A stretch of DNA of 64,000 nucleotides from Gadus chalcogrammus (Eukaryota > Chordata > Actinopteri > Gadiformes > Gadidae): NCBI RefSeq assembly GCF_026213295.1, contig NC_079415.1:18750496-18814495 (forward strand). The letters are read 5' to 3'. Numbering within the stretch: position 1 is the stretch's first letter; every line of letters begins with the position of its first letter. Shown piece after piece: positions 30,004 through 64,000 of this stretch. The notes beneath the pieces were generated by a model. That model made no database searches. It saw only the letters and a list, made by a program, of their open reading frames with translations, and had not been told where the DNA came from. The position numbers were made by a program, and so were the translations under genes.

Positions 30004-31379
30004 GTGAGTCGAATGAACACCTTTTAGACCCGAGAGGGTTCTCAAGAATAGTTTGTCAACTGTATACGTGGGGAACGTTCTACACGAACAGCCCACACAG
30101 CGCTGTAGCGGACCCCAGAGTGGCTACCCCCGAGCCGAGCCGTGATTCGGGACCGGGACTGGGTGCCTGGTCCGGGGCTCCGCAGGACGGGGAGAGGGGA
30201 CACGGAAGTCTGCAAACTAATTGAACGCTTGTGTTTGGTCAGAATAAAACTGCTTCTTCATGACGGGATGCTGACATGTTCCAAGGGATATCGCCATGGT
30301 TATACATGGTTAGTGTCGTGATGGCGACGCATCGGTAGCCAACTGTTGACTGTTCCGAAGTGCCTTTAAAGTGAGTCGCGGTGCATACCGCCAGCTAACG
30401 TTAGCTCCTAGTGCTATCCCCGTTATTAGCTTTAAGTAGCCCACTTGGCAATAATGTAAACTAATGGTTGGTTTTTAATTGTCTTTTCATATTGTTTAGT
30501 CAGTACACAGAACTAACTTAATCTGTGTTTAGGGAATGTTTTACAACTTCAGATGTGACCACCATCAGCAGGGATTTGATATAGCGAGCAGAGATGTAGT
30601 TTTCTTTAATGTAGTGTTTTTTTCAGGGTTATTTATTAAAAGCTATAGTTATTAAGTCCACAACTCTGAATGCCATACTTGCCAAACAGCCAAACTCTTC
30701 ACATTTGTTAGTATGATCTGCAATGCAGCATTTAGCAAAATATGTTACCTTTACATGTTTATTTTATTGATTATATAGAGAAAAGTAAAGAATAACGTTA
30801 GTCAAATCCAATAGAAAAAAACTTGGGCAACCATGGGCAATTTAGAACCAGCATTGCAGTATCTGGTCCTAAATGTGACTATGTCGAAGCAGAGTCACTC
30901 CTGTAGCGGTTGTTCTGTGTCACTGATGGGTATTGCTTGGTAATTGGCCTTTCCTTTACTGTAGCTATATTTCAACATTGTGCAAAAGTACTGTGCTCTT
31001 ATTTTCCAAAAGCCATGTCTTTGGAGAACAGGCATTCATTCCTACCTTACGCTCATCCCGGTCTTGAATGCATTTGCACTCTTGGAAAGCCATACAGCGG
31101 TCGTGTCGGACATCATCCCTGAACCTGGATGCTTTTCTCCCAGATTCAAAGACTCAGTAGCCCTCCTCCTCTATATGCCACTAATGTTTGACTAAGAAAG
31201 TACAACCACACCGTGCAGGATTGATCCTCACTACCTGGACCCAGGAGAGCCTAGACCAAGCCAGGGAAGGAACTTTGGTTTCCCCCAGAACCCCCCCCCC
31301 CCCCCCCGGCCTAGTGCCTGTCAGACTGTGAGCAGGAGCGCAGGTTGGAGTCCCGGCTGCCGCCTGGCATCCTGCCCTT
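30004..31379 (+). promoter_or_regulatory. abl1: abl1 exon 1b upstream region
   Basis: Sequence preceding the myristoylated first exon. It is GC-rich near 30080-30200 and again at 31230-31379, with a poly-C run at 31291-31307. No acceptor AG lies in the 40 bases before the 1b ATG, so 1b begins inside its own 5' UTR exon. Confidence 0.4.
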
Positions 31380-56586
<25,207 letters not shown>

Positions 56587-58165
56587 CGCTCAGCCCGGGG
56601 AGCGGCCGCAGCCGCACGCAGGGGAAGACCACGGGAAACTTGAACGCTGGGCGCTAGCGGCTAACTGTATGCAACGCCCCCCCCCCCCTTTCTGTTGGCT
56701 AGCTGTGTTTACTAGTGTCGGTTTCCGTCTGAGAGTGGGGGCCTGTGCTCACATAATGGTGGAGGGGAGGGGGAAGAGTGTCAACAGAACAAGGAACACC
56801 AAAACATGTCTGCTGTGGTACTGTGTGTGGGAACCAGTCCCCCTGAGGGGGTCAGAGTCATGAGAGCTTTAACTATGAATGGACCTCACATCCTCTTGAT
56901 CATTAGGTGATCATTGAGGGTCAATCAATGTTTCTTGGAAGGTTTAGGTCGTTCCTCCAGGGAGCCCAGTGCCGTTCTGTTTCAATGTGCAAACACAACC
57001 CTGAACCTCCGAGCAATGAGATAGACTTGTGACATTCAAACGCTGTTTGAGTTTTTAGTTCTTTCAAACCTGGGAGATGTCCTGATGTCATGAGCTACTC
57101 TTAGATTATTGTTTTTTTATATTTGCATATTTTTATTTTACAACTTCCCCTGACTTTGTACCCTGTCCCCTCCTCGTGTGGTCAGAGATGTCCAGCCAGT
57201 ATTCGGTGCTCATTGCACCATCATCCATCAAGGGTTGATGGACAGATGCAAACAAGGTGTATTGACACCTTTGGGGGAAAAAACCAACGTATATAGATAT
57301 ATCGCTGCACAATATGGAAATGATTAGAGCCAAATAGAGCAGTGGTGCTAACCATTCTAGCGATGAGGGAGCAGAGCTCCACCACTGACTGTCAAAGTGC
57401 CTGATTGATGTTCTCCGACTGAATCTGTTTTACAACTTTTAACTTTTGTTTTATTTTTAGTTTTTTTACGAAACTAGCCACTTCGAGCCGAAAGTAGCAG
57501 AGTCGGTGAGGTGGCTGCATTCCAGTGTCTCATAACAGAGCAGGTGGTCAACCGAGGATGACCGGACATCACGCGGCCTTAATGCTGTTTCTACCCGAGC
57601 AGACTGGACAGAAATTAACCTTAAATGATGATACGTACGTGTCACTCGCTGTCTTAAAGACTGAACCTTAAAGTGAGAAGCTCACCGGCAGACTCAACAT
57701 AAACTCATTCCACTGTAACGTCAAACTTTCCTTTTTGTACTGCATCTCCTGTCTGAACCATGATGTTGTACGTATTGATGCTGTAACACACGTGCCCTCT
57801 CTGACTGCGATGCCTCTGGACGGACCAGCTGCCCGGCCCTGGTCAACGTGGACCTATGGTATTGATTGCCTTTACCAATAATGCCACTATTTTTGTTTAG
57901 TAACCGAGCCTCCTCACTTACTCGTTTTCTCTGTAAATAGTTTTTGCTTTGTTCCTTTTTAGCCTTTGTGCAATTTTTGTTGCAATAAAGTAAACATGAA
58001 CTGTTACTTGAAAACCAACGTTGTGGTGGCTCTTTCTCCGTCTGTATATAATATATATTCAGCATGGTTCGGGTACGGCCTGGCTTATTCTCTCCCAGTA
58101 TCTAAACTCTTGAGTGGTGTCCAGGTGTAAGCAGATGCAATAAACCCCCATGTCTCATGTATTTC
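56587..58165 (+). terminator. abl1: abl1 3' UTR with two polyadenylation signals
   Basis: The stop TAG is at 56584-56586. AATAAA occurs at 57984-57989 (gttgcaataaag) and again at 58139-58144 (gatgcaataaac). Either gives a 3' UTR of 1.4-1.6 kb. A C run lies at 56676-56688. Confidence 0.7.
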
Positions 58166-59976
58166 AGTATTTTATTGTCATTATTAAAATCAAAAGGTAT
58201 TTTTTGTATCATATACACAAGAATGTATTTAAATGTTAGCCCAGTCACAATTTATACATATGTACTTTTTGTACTATTGAAAGAAAAGCAGGAAGTTTTG
58301 AAAAGGTGGTAGAAATAAATGGTTGACTTAACCCCTCCCAGAACAGAAAACAGTCCCAATTCAGGACTGCAATGGAGAGTTTCCATTGGATTATACGACA
58401 TACAGAATACTCAAACCAAACCCGGAAAACATGAAACGCGTGACATTCCCTTTCACCGCCTACTAGAATAAAATAAACTAGGTGACAAATACAAATTTGC
58501 ATATCACCCAACTTTTACCCAAATTGTTTGGAAATAACTGGTTGAGTTGCACTTAAGTGTTTGTTAATTCATACAAACTATTTTACAGTAGCCAACCCCC
58601 TCCTGAAAGCATGACTTCTAGGCAACCTCTCAGCACAACTGTACAGGCCACAGCTTTCTCTACGCCCACCCAGTAGCATTGTCATCAATAATTAAAGAAG
58701 CAAATATATATATACAGCCATCAAATCAGAATTCACTATTATACAGAACATGGAAAAACTTTCAAATAGAATCAGATGCCTCCCGAAGTTTCTTGTTGGG
58801 GTTCTGCTGAGGCCAAACAAGAGATGAAATCAATCACTGATTATATAAAATCAGTGATTGATTTCATCTCTTGTTTGGCCTCAGATTGTTAGGGGACAGC
58901 CAACATTGCATTATTTTACATGTATGAATCCTAATTTGATAAAGGTTGGTTAATTTAACAATAAAAAGACAGTGTAGCAAAAAAATTACATTCAAAACAG
59001 GAAGTTAACATTAGTCATGATAAGGCAACCAACAATGATAAGATCCATGGTTAAACATTAGTCTGGGGGAGGACCGGGGGGAGAGAGTGGATCCCTCCAT
59101 TCAAATGGAAAACTAAAACACATTGAATCTTAAGTGTCTTTTAAGTCCAAGTCAAAAGGGAATTCCTTATTTGACCACACACACACACGGTTACCATAAT
59201 ACCAGCGTTGCCAAATCAGATGACACAACCGGTAACTAATCAAATAAATACCAAATTAGATGCGGCCGCCTGGGAGGTTTTCAGAGTGAGAAATTAAACA
59301 TGAAACAGGAATGCAGTCCTCACCGTGACATAATAGACTCAACAGGCCTTGCTTGACCCTAGCAGGCCTCGGTTCAGGGGTTAAGGGTCAAAGGTCAGGA
59401 CAGGTCCTCATCTATTGAGCCAGACTAGTGTTTCAGCGTAGATTATAAAAAGAATGAAGGATGGTTAAAAATGATGGGTTTCGTTATGTTAAACCTGCCA
59501 GTCGCATGTTGATGTGATCTGTGGTACAAATGGTGCCAGGCTACCAGAGCATGTGATGCTTGGGGGCAGCTAACGGACAACACTGAAAAGTGTTCAGTGA
59601 GGAAGAGGAGGGGGAGCAAGGGGAAGAGGAGGAGGGGGGGTGGGGGCACAGAGAGATTACGACGTTGGAGAGAAACTGCTGCGAGTCGATTCGGGGATTG
59701 TGTGTGTGGGTTCATAGTGTGTGTGGGGGGGGGGGGGGGGGGGGGGACCAACTGACAGCCAGATGAAACAAGCGGAAAGTCCACACGCAGACACTTCAGC
59801 ATCTTCACCCCCTCTGCCACCAACTCGTCCCCTTCTTTAGCCCCTCCCACTCAGCTAAGACAGTGGTAGAACAGCTGAGGGTCCGAGGGGGGGGGGGGGG
59901 GGGGGGGGGGGGGTGACAAAGGAAGAGGGGTGATAGAGATATACAGAAGGAGCCAGAAACAGAGGTGCGGCGGTCA
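58155..59976 (-). terminator. rab14: Probable rab14 3' UTR and polyadenylation signal
   Basis: On the minus strand, sequence from the TAA stop (59979-59977) runs to AATAAA at 58176-58171. It contains two C homopolymers in the mRNA sense (poly-G on + at 59725-59746 and 59887-59913) and a perfect hairpin at 58807-58884. A long 3' UTR is known for mammalian RAB14. Confidence 0.55.
58807..58884. repeat. Perfect inverted repeat, 36-bp arms, 6-bp loop
   Basis: Left arm 58807-58842 begins ctgaggccaaacaagag. Right arm 58849-58884 is its exact reverse complement, ending ctcttgtttggcctcag. The loop is atataa. Base-by-base comparison shows no mismatch. Confidence 0.95.
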
Positions 59977-62666
<2,690 letters not shown>

Positions 62667-63054
62667 TCACACCTTACACTCACACTGAGGTCTGAAGGCA
62701 GACCTCTGGGCTCAGAACCTAACACCCAGACTGAGGTTTGACAGCAGACACACTCAGGTCTGGGTGACAAGGTGTTCACTTTCCTTCATAGTCATTTAGA
62801 ACCATCATGTTCAGACTTAACCTAGACTCCACAAAGCCACCCCCTCCCACCCCTCCTACTTATTGTAGGTTGTACTTCCTGGCACTTAATGTACGAATTT
62901 ATTGCATGTAGTAACTTCAGTTATAGTACTTAGTTGTGTAGCCTCTTATCCTAGCTATCTTTGTTGTACACAGGGAATGGGTTAACCTAGATATGGTTAG
63001 TGCTTGGCACTTGGTTCTATGAACTTACTGTACCGACAGCAATATACTGTTGTT

Positions 63055-63129
63055 TCTCTTTCTTCTGACAAATGTATCTATTGTAAGTCGCTTTGGACAA
63101 AAGATTCCAAATCCCCTAAATGTAATGTT
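63055..63129 (-). repeat. Dispersed teleost repeat (AAAGCGACTTACA-type), copy 2
   Basis: On the plus strand: cttctgacaaatgtatc, ttgtaagtcgctttggacaa, cccctaaatgtaatg, the reverse complement of the phrases at 8578-8665. The upstream 62860-63055 may belong to the same element. Confidence 0.7.
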
Positions 63130-63713
63130 GCTGTAAGCATGGCTCGCTGTTGACCACTGTAAAAAGACACTTATTACAATGATCTTGAAAGCTTCATCCA
63201 CATGTTGTCATGTTCTGGTTTATTCTGGTGGTTTCCTGCTGCTAGTGGAGCGTGTCCACTAGCACCAGACCCATCACCTTTCTTCATGTTGAGTTTTTGC
63301 TTGCCTTAATGCCTTCATTATTCTCCCTACATTACAATTCACATAGTTGGCAAGGATAGAGTGAAACACTCACTATGCATAATGAAAATACCCGCAAAGT
63401 TATTATTTATTATGAAATATGAATCAGAATGTAATCTATACGTTAAACCACTCTATTCAATATAAAAAAAACAATGAATCAATAAAATAAATCAAGCCAA
63501 CAAGGCCCAGGTGTCATTTAACAACAGATCAACCTCATGCCTTCAGCGTTCTGAAGTCCACCCCGAGAGCAAGATGCAGGGCTCATGTCAGCCACAGCTG
63601 GTGAACATCATTCAGTCAAGGATCCCAAATCACACATCCCACTCCTTACAATGTATTAATGACAACCACAACGCATCCAATCAACGCACATTCAAAAGCA
63701 GGTTCTAACGCAG

Positions 63714-63856
<143 letters not shown>

Positions 63857-64000
63857 GTTCCTGGTCTGAAGCGGATGAACACATCCTCTGCTCTACCTCC
63901 TTAATGGAGGCGGTAAATAACACTCAGCTGAATGGTAATTGGGCTGCTGCAGCTGACACACACGCACACACACGGGTGAGCCAGGGACACAGAGGAGGGA

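Overview
The window is vertebrate, and specifically ray-finned fish, nuclear DNA. Every recognisable coding block is split by GT-AG introns. The proteins are close to human orthologues, the introns are short, and dinucleotide (CA/TG)n arrays, minisatellites, a tRNA-derived SINE and Tc1-like MITE remnants are dense. That repeat load resembles what is reported for cod-like fishes (Gadiformes), but the species call is an inference.

Five genes are present. On the + strand, in the order also known from human 9q34, are: fubp3 (4-KH single-strand nucleic-acid-binding protein, 5' exons outside the window, coding 2157-15584); prdm12 (PR/SET zinc-finger sensory-neuron regulator, 21553-25294); exosc2 (RNA exosome cap subunit Rrp4, 26851-29365); and abl1 (Abelson tyrosine kinase, 31380-56586, with both alternative first exons 1b and 1a). 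On the - strand, converging on abl1, are the last five exons of rab14 (62641-59977), whose 5' exons lie beyond the right edge. I reconstructed the exons by hand from splice sites, reading phase and protein similarity. Phases close without frameshift in all five genes (fubp3 495 aa in window, prdm12 411 aa, exosc2 295 aa, abl1 1091/1075 aa, rab14 last 179 aa plus one split codon).

Layout: 1-2156 no recognised gene (probably a fubp3 intron); 2157-15584 fubp3 exons; 15585-about 17200 AT-rich fubp3 3' UTR; about 17200-21426 intergenic DNA with likely prdm12 regulatory sequence; 21427-25915 prdm12; 25916-26850 short intergenic/exosc2 promoter; 26851-29480 exosc2; 29900-58165 abl1 with a long first intron full of microsatellites; 58155-64000 rab14 in antisense orientation. 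These genes do not form a pathway. The known logic of the block is a developmental regulator (prdm12) embedded among housekeeping neighbours.

I found no novel multi-gene system. The most unusual feature is that tandem repeats repeatedly capture or abut splice sites. A minisatellite of about 45 bp with about 20 copies reiterates the end of a rab14 exon with its 5' splice site. A 49-bp repeat does the same for a fubp3 exon, and a 56-bp repeat duplicates the acceptor and start of exosc2 exon 2. The rab14 donor is the first GT of a (GT)65 array, and minisatellites fill or abut several abl1 and fubp3 introns. Other notable items are inverted SINE copies flanking abl1 exons 5-10, a perfect 36-bp-arm hairpin in the rab14 3' UTR, a GC-AG intron in fubp3, and poly-Ser/His tracts in prdm12.
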